Source of the DNA: a virus
DNA length: 39,170 bases
Reading direction: 5' to 3' (one strand)
IMG/VR virus record: IMGVR_UViG_3300047673_000550
Coordinates: 1 to 39,170 of that record
The notes under the pieces: generated by a model
The model's database searches: none
What the model was told of the DNA's origin: nothing
What the model saw: the letters and a program-made list of their open reading frames with translations, nothing else
Shown here: positions 1 to 6,483 of the stretch, piece after piece
Layout: each line of letters opens with the position of its first letter
Position numbering within the stretch: position 1 is the first letter of the stretch
Made by a program: the position numbers and the translations under genes

Positions 1-186
1 ATGGCAGACGGTAAAAAACCCGGTCAAAACACCGGAAAACAAGGCGGTATTTTTCAAGAGCAAGGCCCTCGTGGTGGCTTGAGGGATAACTACGCGGCGG
101 TGCCTGACGGCAAGCCGTTACCTCCCACCAGCAAGCCAGGAAGCACGTGGGTTCCAACCCATACGACTCCTGATAGTAAGCGCTAA
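1..186 (+). CDS. Small YjzC-like protein
   Basis: A 61-residue hydrophilic protein rich in Gly, Pro and Lys with no signal peptide or membrane segment. The pattern G-x-x-x-G-K-x-G-G-I-F-x-E-x-G-P-R-G-G followed by a proline-rich LPPTSKPGSTWVP stretch resembles the short YjzC-type proteins seen in many bacteria, whose function is not known. The gene starts at the first base of the window, so its promoter and ribosome binding site are not visible. A strong intrinsic terminator follows directly, so it is probably a single-gene unit. It is likely a host gene flanking the prophage rather than phage cargo, but that is inference from position. The family assignment rests on recalled motif similarity only. 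Confidence 0.6.
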   Translation: MADGKKPGQNTGKQGGIFQEQGPRGGLRDNYAAVPDGKPLPPTSKPGSTWVPTHTTPDSKR

Positions 187-190
187 ACAA

Positions 191-222
191 AAGGCCGCGG
201 ATTTTTATCCGCGGCCTTTTTC
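191..222 (+). terminator. Intrinsic terminator after the YjzC-like gene
   Basis: The inverted repeat AAGGCCGCGGAT / ATCCGCGGCCTT has a loop of about three T residues and is followed by a T-rich run. It starts four bases after the stop codon of the preceding gene. The rest of the space up to 352 shows no gene I can support. Confidence 0.9.
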
Positions 223-352
223 TTTAATGGTTGATTTTGGAAGGGGTGGCTTACTCGAGTAGCCCTCTGTTCATTTTACTTTTCTTGTATAAAGAAGCTG
301 CTCACATTCTTGAAGGTTTGCAGGTACGGCCAAATCTAGATTTGTTATCTCC

Positions 353-390
353 AAAAAAAAGCCCTAGCACTTGGCTAGGGCAGCTTTTTT
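353..390 (-). terminator. Terminator of the toxin-antitoxin operon
   Basis: A perfect 8-bp stem, GCCCTAGC / GCTAGGGC, with loop ACTTG (361-381). Read on the minus strand it is followed by eight T residues (the A run at 353-360), just downstream of the antitoxin stop at 401. A T run at 385-390 makes it potentially bidirectional. Confidence 0.85.
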
Positions 391-400
391 GCCATCAATA

Positions 401-733
401 TCAGGCGCAAGCTTCTTCCGCTCGATGTGATACAACCTTGGACATTCCCACGCCTAGTGCTTGAAGCACTTTGAGAATGGTTGAGAGCTTTGGATCTCCA
501 CCTACAGCGATAGATCTGTAGAGATTGCCCCGGGCTAGGCCGGTGCTCTGAGAAAGGCTGACCATGCCGCCCCTAGCTTCTACAAGGCGGCGAATGGCAA
601 CGAGGAAAGCATCCTCTCCACCGATTTCGTCGATTTCTTCAAGCGCGACGGAAAGATATTCGATGGCAAATGCTTCATCGTCTCTTAGCATTTCGAGAAC
701 GCTGTCTTCATGAGAACGAGTGCGAGTTGTCAT
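401..733 (-). CDS. HigA-like antitoxin (HI1420 type)
   Basis: A 110-residue protein of the 'addiction module antidote' class. The N-terminal region (about 1-40) holds an acidic MLRDDEAFAIEYL-type segment typical of HI1420 antitoxins. Residues about 45-100 form a helix-turn-helix (LSQSTGLARGNLYRSI followed by PKLSTILKVLQALG) like the XRE/HigA fold. It should bind its toxin and repress the shared promoter. The ATG overlaps the toxin stop by four bases (ATGA), so translation is coupled, and its Shine-Dalgarno AAGGT lies 9 bases upstream inside the toxin gene. Toxin-first order is usual for this subtype. A terminator follows at 353-390. The family call is confident; the specific toxin target is unknown. 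Confidence 0.9.
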   Translation of the reverse strand: MTTRTRSHEDSVLEMLRDDEAFAIEYLSVALEEIDEIGGEDAFLVAIRRLVEARGGMVSLSQSTGLARGNLYRSIAVGGDPKLSTILKVLQALGVGMSKVVSHRAEEACA

Positions 734-1053
734 TTTCTTTTCACCTTAAAAGAGTTCCAGAGAGCCTTGGCCTGATCGATGTCGTTTTGCTGTCTATCCT
801 TTGAGCCTCCGCCCAATAGGAAGACCACCTTTTGTTCCTGAATTGCGTAATAGACGCGAAATCCAGGGCCAAAATTCAACTTCATTTCGAAGACCCCATC
901 ACCTACCGGCTCGGTGTCGCCAAAGTGCCCGAGGGAAGCTCGGTCCACTCTGGTGGTGATTCTTGCTTTAAATCGCATGTCTCGAACGGTGTCGAGCCAA
1001 GCTTGGTAAATATCCACTCCGTTGGCAGACAGTACGTGTTCCACTTCGTACAT
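730..1053 (-). CDS. RelE/ParE-superfamily toxin (HI1419/HigB type)
   Basis: A protein of about 107 residues with the hallmarks of the HI1419 'addiction module killer' group: an N-terminal W-L-D-T-V-R-D motif, a central R-x-x-R-A-S-L-G-H-F-G-D segment, G-F-R-V-Y-Y near residue 75 and a C-terminal GGGSKDRQQNDIDQA-like stretch. RelE-superfamily toxins of this kind usually cut mRNA on the ribosome. Start choice: GTG at 1056 and ATG at 1053 are both in frame. I prefer ATG because AAGGT then lies 9 bases upstream, the same spacing as for the antitoxin. The gene is followed with a 4-bp overlap by the antitoxin. A palindrome overlapping a good -10 box lies upstream, suiting autoregulation. Confidence 0.88.
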   Translation of the reverse strand: MYEVEHVLSANGVDIYQAWLDTVRDMRFKARITTRVDRASLGHFGDTEPVGDGVFEMKLNFGPGFRVYYAIQEQKVVFLLGGGSKDRQQNDIDQAKALWNSFKVKRK

Positions 1054-1088
1054 CACAAATGTACCTTAAAAGAGACACTGCGTTGATT

Positions 1089-1122
1089 GATATTTTATAT
1101 CGAGTCCAGTGGTTGGCCCGAA
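1089..1122 (-). promoter_or_regulatory. Predicted toxin-antitoxin promoter with palindromic operator
   Basis: On the minus strand a -35 TTCGGG (1117-1122) and -10 TATAAA (1094-1099) are 17 bases apart. The -10 box lies inside a perfect palindrome GATAT-TTT-ATATC (1089-1101). An operator covering the -10 is what an autoregulated toxin-antitoxin operon needs. The -35 match is weak; the palindrome is exact. Confidence 0.55.
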
Positions 1123-1145
1123 TTTTCAGCGTGGTGGCAATGTTG

Positions 1146-1162
1146 TAACAGTGTATCTGTTA
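1146..1162. repeat. Perfect inverted repeat between TA operon and integrase
   Basis: TAACAG-TGTAT-CTGTTA is a 6-bp perfect inverted repeat with a 5-bp spacer. It sits in the 250-bp AT-rich space between the toxin gene and the integrase stop, where an attachment site could be expected. It could be a core-type recombinase site or a transcription-factor site. No second copy was found at the right side of the window, so no att call is made. I see no gene in 1102-1309. Confidence 0.4.
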
Positions 1163-1309
1163 TGCATTGGTATTGGGAGGAACCCAAAAATTTCAGCTCC
1201 TTTGAGGTAGTCTGGATGAGCGTCTGTGACGTTTTAGCCAGTTGGCACAATCTCTAACATATTGATAAATAAGAAAAATATTTATGTGTTTTTCGAAGAC
1301 TCCGGTTTC

Positions 1310-2500
1310 TTACCGAGCAATCTGGCGGTCAATCAAATTTTTTTCAAGTTTCATGATTTCTCCCCAGTCTGTTTGAGAGTTGATCCATCGGGCGTATGTC
1401 GATAGCAGCATCTGAATGCTATGACCTAGCTGATTGGCAATAAATGCAGGGTTCATCCCCGCCATGAGACATGCGGTAGCGTAGGTGTGGCGGCAGTTAT
1501 ATTGTCGCCGTGAGCGAATGCCCAATTCGGTCAGCGCAGCCTGGAAGTGTTTGTCGGTCACACTCGATTGTTGAATGAACTCGAAATTCTTGGTTGGAGG
1601 GAATACATAGGGCGATTCGGCGCGTTTACGACGGCTCTGCAGGGCGCGTTGTTGCGCCTCCAGCTCTGCCTGCTCGAGGGCGTGCAGCGCGCGGCTATTG
1701 AGCATGACCTGTCGCACGTTCCGGGTTTTGGTGCGCTCCTCAATCTTGTAGTCCGCGACGATCCGACACACGTTGACCAGGCGCTTTTCCTTATCGACCT
1801 CTTCCCAGCGCAGCGCTGCGATCTCGCTGGGGCGCATGCCGGTGTAGAAGGCGAACTCGAAGTACGCCGCGTAGATCCGCATCGAATGGGTGAGCGTCTT
1901 ATATAGGTGGCCGATGATTTGGTTAGCCTCCCCAACCGTGAACGGATCGATCGGCTTTTTGGCCTTTACCGGCAGCTCGATGGACTCCACCGGGTTACGG
2001 TTGATCAAGCCGTCTCTCACTGCGGTACCGAACACTGTGGTCAGGCGCTGGATCGCCGCGCGCTTCACGCCCGGCGTCGGCCATTCGGTATTGGCCACCA
2101 CCTTGCGCAGCATCACCGATGTGATGCTGTCGATGGGCAGCATTGCCAGATACGGCATCCAGTACAGATTGAGCGAGCCGAGGTAGTTCTTGCGTGTCCC
2201 GGCCACGATCTCGCGACTGTTGAGCCACTCCTGGGCGTACTCCCCGAAACGGGGAGTCGCTGAGTAGTTGGCATAGGTGGAGTTGGGGAACAGTTCGGCA
2301 TAGCGCTGATCATCCAGCACGCCGTGCTTGATCAGGCTGGTTACGTTAGAGCGTAAGTCGGCGGCAGCCTTAATCCCCTTCGGCGTTTGGGGATAGGGGA
2401 GGGTTTCGCAACGGCGTTGCCCGTTCCAGGTGAAGCGAATGCGGATGGACTGTCCAGCAAATTCAACTCCGGTGGGCAATCCCATTGGCTCTCGAGCCAT
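1310..2500 (-). CDS. int: Phage integrase, tyrosine recombinase
   Basis: A 396-residue tyrosine recombinase that would catalyse prophage integration and, with the excisionase, excision. The N-terminus (about 1-75) matches the arm-type DNA-binding domain of the DUF3596 group (GVEFAGQSIRIRFTWNGQRR). A SAM-like core-binding domain follows at about 83-180, and the catalytic domain at about 185-390. Visible catalytic residues are R223 (TGMRPSE), K258 (RTKTRN), R337 (YNCRHTYAT), H360 (QLGHS) and Y369 (STYARW). The first position of the HxxR box is Tyr334, common in this subgroup. The ATG has AAGGAG 9 bases upstream. The start lies inside the excisionase-like gene. It is the last gene of the leftward operon, next to the presumed attachment region. 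Confidence 0.95.
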   Translation of the reverse strand: MAREPMGLPTGVEFAGQSIRIRFTWNGQRRCETLPYPQTPKGIKAAADLRSNVTSLIKHGVLDDQRYAELFPNSTYANYSATPRFGEYAQEWLNSREIVAGTRKNYLGSLNLYWMPYLAMLPIDSITSVMLRKVVANTEWPTPGVKRAAIQRLTTVFGTAVRDGLINRNPVESIELPVKAKKPIDPFTVGEANQIIGHLYKTLTHSMRIYAAYFEFAFYTGMRPSEIAALRWEEVDKEKRLVNVCRIVADYKIEERTKTRNVRQVMLNSRALHALEQAELEAQQRALQSRRKRAESPYVFPPTKNFEFIQQSSVTDKHFQAALTELGIRSRRQYNCRHTYATACLMAGMNPAFIANQLGHSIQMLLSTYARWINSQTDWGEIMKLEKNLIDRQIAR

Positions 2501-2805
2501 GCTTCGTATCTCCTTAGGCTGTAGTAAATGCGGCTATCGATGGTGTTCCAGACACCTTTGGGGATGACACCTCTGGCGCGTTTTCCCTGCAACGCCCGGC
2601 GGGTTGTGCCGACCAACTCGGCCATCTTGTCTTCGGGAATCTTGTCCAAGTGATAGATGGGCAGAGATGACTCAGCAGCATCCTCAATGTGGGCATAGTT
2701 TTCACCAAGCAGCCCGGACGGGTATTTCTGAGTAGTCAGAGTTGGATTGGTACAACTTCCGTGACCGCTGCACATGTGGAAGTGTTGGAATGCATGTTCG
2801 ATCAC
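2341..2805 (-). CDS. Excisionase-like DNA-binding protein
   Basis: A protein of about 154 residues from a GTG start at 2805. AAGGAG lies 7 bases before the GTG, and GTGA overlaps the stop of the upstream gene, so the start is well supported. The core (about residues 47-110) reads KIPEDKMAELVGTTRRALQG, then a GVIPKGVWN-type segment and a YYSLRRYEAWLESQW end. This is the winged-helix pattern of phage excisionases in which a helix-turn-helix is followed by a wing. Such proteins bend attachment-site DNA and steer the integrase towards excision. The last 53 codons overlap the integrase start in another frame, so the two are translationally linked. The N-terminal 40 residues, with several Cys and His, are not explained by the family. 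Confidence 0.75.
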   Translation of the reverse strand: MIEHAFQHFHMCSGHGSCTNPTLTTQKYPSGLLGENYAHIEDAAESSLPIYHLDKIPEDKMAELVGTTRRALQGKRARGVIPKGVWNTIDSRIYYSLRRYEAWLESQWDCPPELNLLDSPSAFASPGTGNAVAKPSPIPKRRRGLRLPPTYALT

Positions 2806-3410
2806 GGGTTGACTCCTTGAGCATGTTGGCCAACGAGTGCGGCGTGCTTCCACGCTCTGCGATTCCAAGCTGCGAAGCCGGCTCGGTACGCGTAATGCTC
2901 ACGGGCGAACGAGTCGGATGTCTTCGCACCGGGTGCGGTGATGTAGGTGCCTCGCTGGGCGCAGTACTGCAGGCCCTCGGGGACAGGGAACTCTTTCTCG
3001 AACTCGACGCGCTCGTCGACCTGCACTTCGTCGACGGCTTTTTGTGATGGGCTTTCAGAGTTGCTGTCAGGGTGCGTATACCCCACAGCAGGCTGCGCGG
3101 GCGGGCGATTTTGAGCGGTTAGCGTTGCATTGGGAGTGGCTGCCTCGCGCAGCTTTTCGTGGGGTATAAGTGCCTCGGTGGTGCTGCTGGAATGAGCAAT
3201 AATGCCTGCTGCTGCGCAGCAGAGACTGTTTGTTTCTAGTGTGTTGACGCTGGCTTCTTCGCAGAGCAAAGCGGTCGGGGATTGGCTGGTGTGCTGGTCC
3301 TTTTGCATGCCGCTTTCCTCCGATGTGTAAGTGCGCGTTGGTGCTTCAGCCGCTGATGGGGCGTTAGCCGGGTTGCGGTGGTTGCTGGTTTGGGGACGGA
3401 TCTCGCTCAT
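2802..3410 (-). CDS. Phage protein of unknown function
   Basis: A 202-residue protein that I do not recognise. Residues 1-125 are low-complexity and rich in Ser, Thr, Ala, Pro and Glu, probably disordered. Residues about 132-200 look folded: VEFEKEFPVPEGLQY, then a Tyr/Ala/Trp-rich helix (REHYAYRAGFAAWNRRAWKHA). That last pattern is typical of short phage proteins that read 'AYRAGWNAW', of unknown role. The ATG has AGGAG 8 bases upstream and overlaps the stop of the preceding gene (ATGA); the stop overlaps the GTG of the excisionase-like gene. It is thus an internal member of the leftward early operon. No membrane segment is seen. Confidence 0.75.
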   Translation of the reverse strand: MSEIRPQTSNHRNPANAPSAAEAPTRTYTSEESGMQKDQHTSQSPTALLCEEASVNTLETNSLCCAAAGIIAHSSSTTEALIPHEKLREAATPNATLTAQNRPPAQPAVGYTHPDSNSESPSQKAVDEVQVDERVEFEKEFPVPEGLQYCAQRGTYITAPGAKTSDSFAREHYAYRAGFAAWNRRAWKHAALVGQHAQGVNP

Positions 3411-3886
3411 GCGGCGCTCTCCTGTTCGGCCGGTTCCAGCAGGGCAGCCATAGCGAGCGCCTGGTCGCGGAGGGTTCGCGTGTCGCGTTCCAGCTTTTTG
3501 CCGGTGCGAAAGGCGCTGAACGTTTCAGACGCGATCCGGAGTTTCTCGGCGATTTCCAGTAGGGTCAGTCGTTCTTCTTCACCCAGTTTTGAAGCAGCGA
3601 GGGCGCGCTCGTAATGGGCGTAAAGTTTTTCGCGTTGGTCATTGGCCTGGCAGAGGGCGAGTTCCAAGTTACGGTTCTCTTCCCAGGTTTCCGATCGCTG
3701 AATGGCTTTCCCTTCATCCATTCCATCTCGATACCCTACGCAGCTGCCGTCGTCGTAGCCTTCGCTGTAGCCCTCTGAGTGTCCCTGGGCGTGGCCGCTA
3801 CTGAAGCCGTGCCGGTAGGCGAGCCAATAAACGCCGGCGATCATGATGGCGATTGCTATCAGCGCGTAGATTTGAACTGTGGTCAT
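3407..3886 (-). CDS. Membrane-anchored coiled-coil phage protein
   Basis: A 159-residue protein. Residues about 5-24 form one membrane helix (IYALIAIAIMIAGVYWLAY). Residues 26-60 are a Gly/His/Tyr/Asp repeat region (GHAQGHSEGYSEGYDDG), and the rest is charged and helical with coiled-coil character (about 65-155). The layout suggests an inner-membrane protein with a cytoplasmic coiled coil. The function is unknown; similar proteins occur in early operons of Pseudomonas prophages. The ATG has AGGAG 8 bases upstream, and the gene overlaps its downstream neighbour by four bases. I infer an early host-modulating role only from its operon. Confidence 0.75.
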   Translation of the reverse strand: MTTVQIYALIAIAIMIAGVYWLAYRHGFSSGHAQGHSEGYSEGYDDGSCVGYRDGMDEGKAIQRSETWEENRNLELALCQANDQREKLYAHYERALAASKLGEEERLTLLEIAEKLRIASETFSAFRTGKKLERDTRTLRDQALAMAALLEPAEQESAA

Positions 3887-3943
3887 GTGGTGTGCTCCTA
3901 GTGAAGTCTTCGGCTGGTGGTGGCAGCCATTCGGTTTTGGGTG

Positions 3944-4261
3944 TTACTCGTTGGTGTCGTCCTGTTGCCGCTGCATGTCTTCGTCGGCCTTGTAGGCGCG
4001 GATGTCGATCAGGGAAGCGACGTGCCGGATGTGGGCGTACTTCGGTGCCTTGCGGCTGGTGTCCAGCGTGGTGATGGGAAGCTGGATGCGGCCGCTGCTG
4101 ATCTCGGCCACGAACGATTGCTCGTTGAGATTGCGGAAGTATTGCTCGCGGACTTTTTCCAGCGGGATCAGCACATCGCCGAAGATGCGGTAAAGCAGTT
4201 CGACGGTGGCGGACTCTGGTGCCGGGTGCAGGCGTAGCGGGTTTTGGGCTGTGTTACTCAT
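3944..4261 (-). CDS. PrtN-like pyocin/late-gene activator
   Basis: A 105-residue protein related to the pyocin activator PrtN. The shared features are an LLYRIFGDVLIPLEKV N-terminal block, the Y-F-x-x-L motif, an S-x-x-I-x-L-P-I block and the end block KAPKYAHIRHVASLIDIRA. In Pseudomonas aeruginosa PrtN turns on R/F-pyocin genes after RecA-dependent loss of PrtR. Here it sits in the repressor-controlled leftward operon, so it would be made upon induction. It could act on this phage or on a resident tailocin cluster; the sequence does not tell which. An AAGGAGG lies about 12 bases upstream of the ATG. The start overlaps the end of the small upstream gene. Confidence 0.82.
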   Translation of the reverse strand: MSNTAQNPLRLHPAPESATVELLYRIFGDVLIPLEKVREQYFRNLNEQSFVAEISSGRIQLPITTLDTSRKAPKYAHIRHVASLIDIRAYKADEDMQRQQDDTNE

Positions 4262-4433
4262 GGCTTTGTTGGGCCTCCTTGCGTTGTTTTCTGGCCGGGT
4301 GGTTCCAGGCGTTCAGGCAGTGCCGTTTGGTCAGCTCCCGCAGATGTTCGGGCACTTCGAGGAGCGCGGCGTTGCGCTCCTCTCGTGTCCGCATGGCGAT
4401 GATCTGGCGGGCGTATTCCCTAGGCCACGTCAC
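4254..4433 (-). CDS. Small conserved phage protein
   Basis: A 59-residue reading frame starting with GTG at 4433, overlapping the KilA-C gene by 14 bases at its start and the PrtN-like gene by 8 bases at its end. It reads MTWPREYARQIIAMRTREER and then VPEHLRELTKRHCLNAWNHP, a compact basic helical protein. I recall the pattern 'ALRTxEERxAALxxVPxHLR...WNHP' from small genes in Pseudomonas phage early operons, without a known function. Filling the gap between two tightly packed genes with good codon use supports it as real. An internal ATG at 4394 is an alternative start. Confidence 0.7.
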   Translation of the reverse strand: MTWPREYARQIIAMRTREERNAALLEVPEHLRELTKRHCLNAWNHPARKQRKEAQQSHE

Positions 4434-4704
4434 GGCTGACTGCCGGGATGGCAGGCAGGTCGATGCCCAACTGTTCGGCCAGCCAGCGGATGCCGGGTTG
4501 TTTCACCCTGGTCGACTGGCTGTACTGCATGCCGAGCTGGTCGTGGTACCACTGGCCGTCCTTGGTGCGCAGGTAATCGCGGTCGCGGTTGGGGTAGGCC
4601 GGTAGGTTCTTCTCGTTCAGTAGGCCTTTTTCCCGCATGCGAGCGATGAGCTTTGGCCGGGTGAGGCCGAGTTGGGTTGCGGCTTGGGCGAGGGTGCGTT
4701 CCAT
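4420..4704 (-). CDS. KilA-C domain DNA-binding protein (antirepressor-like)
   Basis: A 94-residue protein consisting almost wholly of the phage antirepressor KilA-C domain. It has an LAQAATQLGLTRPKLIARMR helix-turn-helix, then KGLLNEKNLPAYPNRDRDYL, and the C-terminal block PGIRWLAEQLG. In full-length antirepressors this domain follows a Bro-N or Ant domain; here it stands alone. The start is ATG at 4704 with GAGGGGG 6 bases upstream; an in-frame start at 4794 would run back inside the neighbouring gene and lacks this support. It probably binds DNA and modulates the lysis/lysogeny switch or replication, but its target is not visible. Confidence 0.85.
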   Translation of the reverse strand: MERTLAQAATQLGLTRPKLIARMREKGLLNEKNLPAYPNRDRDYLRTKDGQWYHDQLGMQYSQSTRVKQPGIRWLAEQLGIDLPAIPAVSRDVA

Positions 4705-4714
4705 GGCGTCCCCC

Positions 4715-5305
4715 TCATGCCGCGTGCGCGGCTGGGGTGGCCGCTGCAGCGAGGTGGTTGATGGACTCGGTGACCTTGCCGTAGATCTCGACATCGGTGC
4801 CGTACGCGGTGAAGCACCGGGTGTGCGGGGTTGTGTTGCCGATGCTCAGAATGGTGGTGACGCCCGAGCGCGATTGCGTGCGGTGTACCGCGATTTGCAG
4901 AGGGTAGTCGAAGCCCATATCGAGGCTCAGCACGCCGCCGGCGCGTACCAGCTCGAACACGCGTTGCTTGTCGGATACCTCGAAGCGGCCATATTCGCGG
5001 CTGGCATGTGGGCGATGCACCAGATCGCTGGTGTTGCTCGCGTCGAAAGGGCCATTGGCAATCTCTTCGATGAAGTCGGCCAGCTTGAGGTGTGTTTTCT
5101 TGTCATTCTGCAGGGTCAGCGTGTGGCGTTCGCTGCCCAGCTCGACGACGAAGGTACTCTCGGTTGCGCCTCGTTCGACCTTGAGGCGGAACGCCAGGCA
5201 GTCACGCTTGGGCGCTGTACGGAGGACGTGGTTGAAGGTCTCGGTCAGGTTGACCTGGGCGTTGAGCAACTGCAGCGTGCGGTTGTCGATTTTGTACTTG
5301 ATCAT
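4715..5305 (-). CDS. Early phage protein of unknown function
   Basis: A 196-residue soluble protein that I do not recognise. It starts MIKYKIDNRTLQLLNAQVNL and is of mixed alpha/beta appearance, with an Ala-rich tail (AAAATPAAHAA). No signal peptide, membrane segment or catalytic motif is seen. The ATG overlaps the stop of the 58-residue upstream gene (ATGA), and the next gene starts 10 bases after its stop, so it is the second gene of the leftward operon. Its place next to the operator-controlled promoter suggests it is made immediately on induction. Confidence 0.75.
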   Translation of the reverse strand: MIKYKIDNRTLQLLNAQVNLTETFNHVLRTAPKRDCLAFRLKVERGATESTFVVELGSERHTLTLQNDKKTHLKLADFIEEIANGPFDASNTSDLVHRPHASREYGRFEVSDKQRVFELVRAGGVLSLDMGFDYPLQIAVHRTQSRSGVTTILSIGNTTPHTRCFTAYGTDVEIYGKVTESINHLAAAATPAAHAA

Positions 5306-5478
5306 GCTGCATGCCCTCCGCCATTCGGATCGAATGGGGTAGGGGCGGGACGTGCGAGCTGTTTCGGTTTGCTGGTGACAAACGAGCAGCCGCTCTCGCG
5401 GGCCAGGCGGCGGATTTCGAAGATTCGAAAAGGGTCAGCGGCGGCCGGGTGGACGTGCAGGGTTGCTGTGGTGTGCAT
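5302..5478 (-). CDS. Small first gene of the leftward operon
   Basis: A 58-residue reading frame starting MHTTATLHVHPAAADPFRIF, with a basic centre (EIRRLARESGCSFVTSKPKQ) and a Pro/Gly-rich end. It is the first gene after the predicted leftward promoter and its stop overlaps the ATG of the next gene, which argues that it is translated. The function is unknown. Similar small proteins, to my recollection, occupy this position in Pseudomonas prophages. Upstream GAG-containing sequence gives only a weak Shine-Dalgarno match. Confidence 0.65.
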   Translation of the reverse strand: MHTTATLHVHPAAADPFRIFEIRRLARESGCSFVTSKPKQLARPAPTPFDPNGGGHAA

Positions 5479-5514
5479 GGTTTTGCCTCGCTCTGTGGTG
5501 GAAGAGTGAGACCA

Positions 5515-5542
5515 AAATTAACCTAAAAGGTTAACAAGTCAA
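5515..5542 (-). promoter_or_regulatory. Predicted leftward early promoter (PL-like)
   Basis: On the minus strand TTGACT (5537-5542) and TAATTT (5515-5520) are 16 bases apart. The space between them is filled by the operator at 5518-5534. The order -35, operator, then TTAATTTT is the same as at the rightward promoter at 7181-7208. The -35 is strong and the -10 is weak. Confidence 0.6.
5518..5534. promoter_or_regulatory. Repressor operator at PL
   Basis: TTAACCTAAAAGGTTAA is a perfect inverted repeat (TTAACCT / AGGTTAA, 3-bp spacer). The same consensus occurs at 7150-7166 and 7190-7206 around the repressor gene, which identifies it as an operator for the S24 repressor and/or the Cro-like protein. 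Confidence 0.8.
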
Positions 5543-5549
5543 GCGACTT

Positions 5550-5566
5550 TTCACCTTTGAGGTGGT
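5550..5566. promoter_or_regulatory. Second, weaker operator at PL
   Basis: TTCACCTTTGAGGTGGT keeps the ACCT-N3-AGGT core of the operator consensus with changed outer bases. It lies 32 bp centre to centre from the perfect operator, upstream of the predicted -35, so it may allow cooperative repressor binding. Confidence 0.5.
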
Positions 5567-5656
5567 GATGTCTTTTTGATGGCCTGAGTCGGATTCGAAG
5601 CCGGATCAGGTAGAATCGAGAAATTTAAACTGAGCATTTAGGACTTAAAGGGATTT

Positions 5657-6451
5657 ATGAATATAAAAGAGTTGTTGACGAAAGACAGTATAATTGTGGC
5701 CATACTTCCAGTTTTTGGTTATATAGTTGCTATCGCTTATGAGTATGGTTACGCGGCTTATTTTAGCTACCCTGTTTCATTGATAGTAGTGGATCTCAGA
5801 ATGACCCTAACCTCTATGGTTTTAGGGATTGCATATGTTTATGTGTTGCTGAGGATTTTTGATTTTATAAATTTGATGTCAGATGCTGATGGTTCCGTTT
5901 CAAAATTCTTCAAGGGGTTGTCATCATCATATATGGTGGCGATGGTAATTATTTTTGCGTCTGGGTTTAGTGGCCAGTTTCTTAAATTAGGTTTGGCTTT
6001 GTTAGCAATTTATACGGTCATTCAAGGCATTTTTTTCATATTTGATGCCAAAAAAAATGGTGTGGCTGCCGCTCTGGATACAATTGCAAAGGAGGCTGAA
6101 GTCAAGGAAATACCTGCACCACGCACCGATTACTTAGCTGGAAGAATACTGAAATGGTCTCACGAGTACGGCGTAATTGCATTGATGATATTAGGTTTGG
6201 TTTTCGGTGCGGGCAGGTGGGTTGCGACTAACAAGCAGCAATATTCTTATTTTGAAATGGAGGGAAATAAATACATAGTCGCCGCTATCTATGGTGACAG
6301 TGTTGTAGGTGTGAAGATAAAGGGAGGAGTCGCTTTAGAGGAATTTGCAGTAGTTTCTAAAAGTAATGATGTGATGAATAAGCTGGGTGTTCTGTATCTA
6401 AATCGACAAGTTGTTGAAAGTCCGGTGTTGCCGGTGCCTTTGCCCTATTAG
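5657..6451 (+). CDS. AT-rich polytopic membrane protein of unknown function
   Basis: A 264-residue protein. Hydrophobic segments lie at about 12-35, 42-66, 90-128 (probably two helices) and 172-190, giving four or five membrane helices. They are followed by a soluble C-terminal domain of about 70 residues that looks beta-rich (YFEMEGNKYIVAAIYGDSVV). There is no signal-peptidase site. The ATG has AAAGGGA 5 bases upstream. The gene is much richer in A+T than its neighbours and runs opposite to the leftward operon, convergent with the repressor gene 32 bp away. That is the usual place for genes expressed in the lysogen. Superinfection exclusion is a reasonable guess, not shown. I do not recognise the family. 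Confidence 0.85.
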   Translation: MNIKELLTKDSIIVAILPVFGYIVAIAYEYGYAAYFSYPVSLIVVDLRMTLTSMVLGIAYVYVLLRIFDFINLMSDADGSVSKFFKGLSSSYMVAMVIIFASGFSGQFLKLGLALLAIYTVIQGIFFIFDAKKNGVAAALDTIAKEAEVKEIPAPRTDYLAGRILKWSHEYGVIALMILGLVFGAGRWVATNKQQYSYFEMEGNKYIVAAIYGDSVVGVKIKGGVALEEFAVVSKSNDVMNKLGVLYLNRQVVESPVLPVPLPY

Positions 6452-6483
6452 TAGGGTAGGGATAAGATTTATCAAATTAATGA

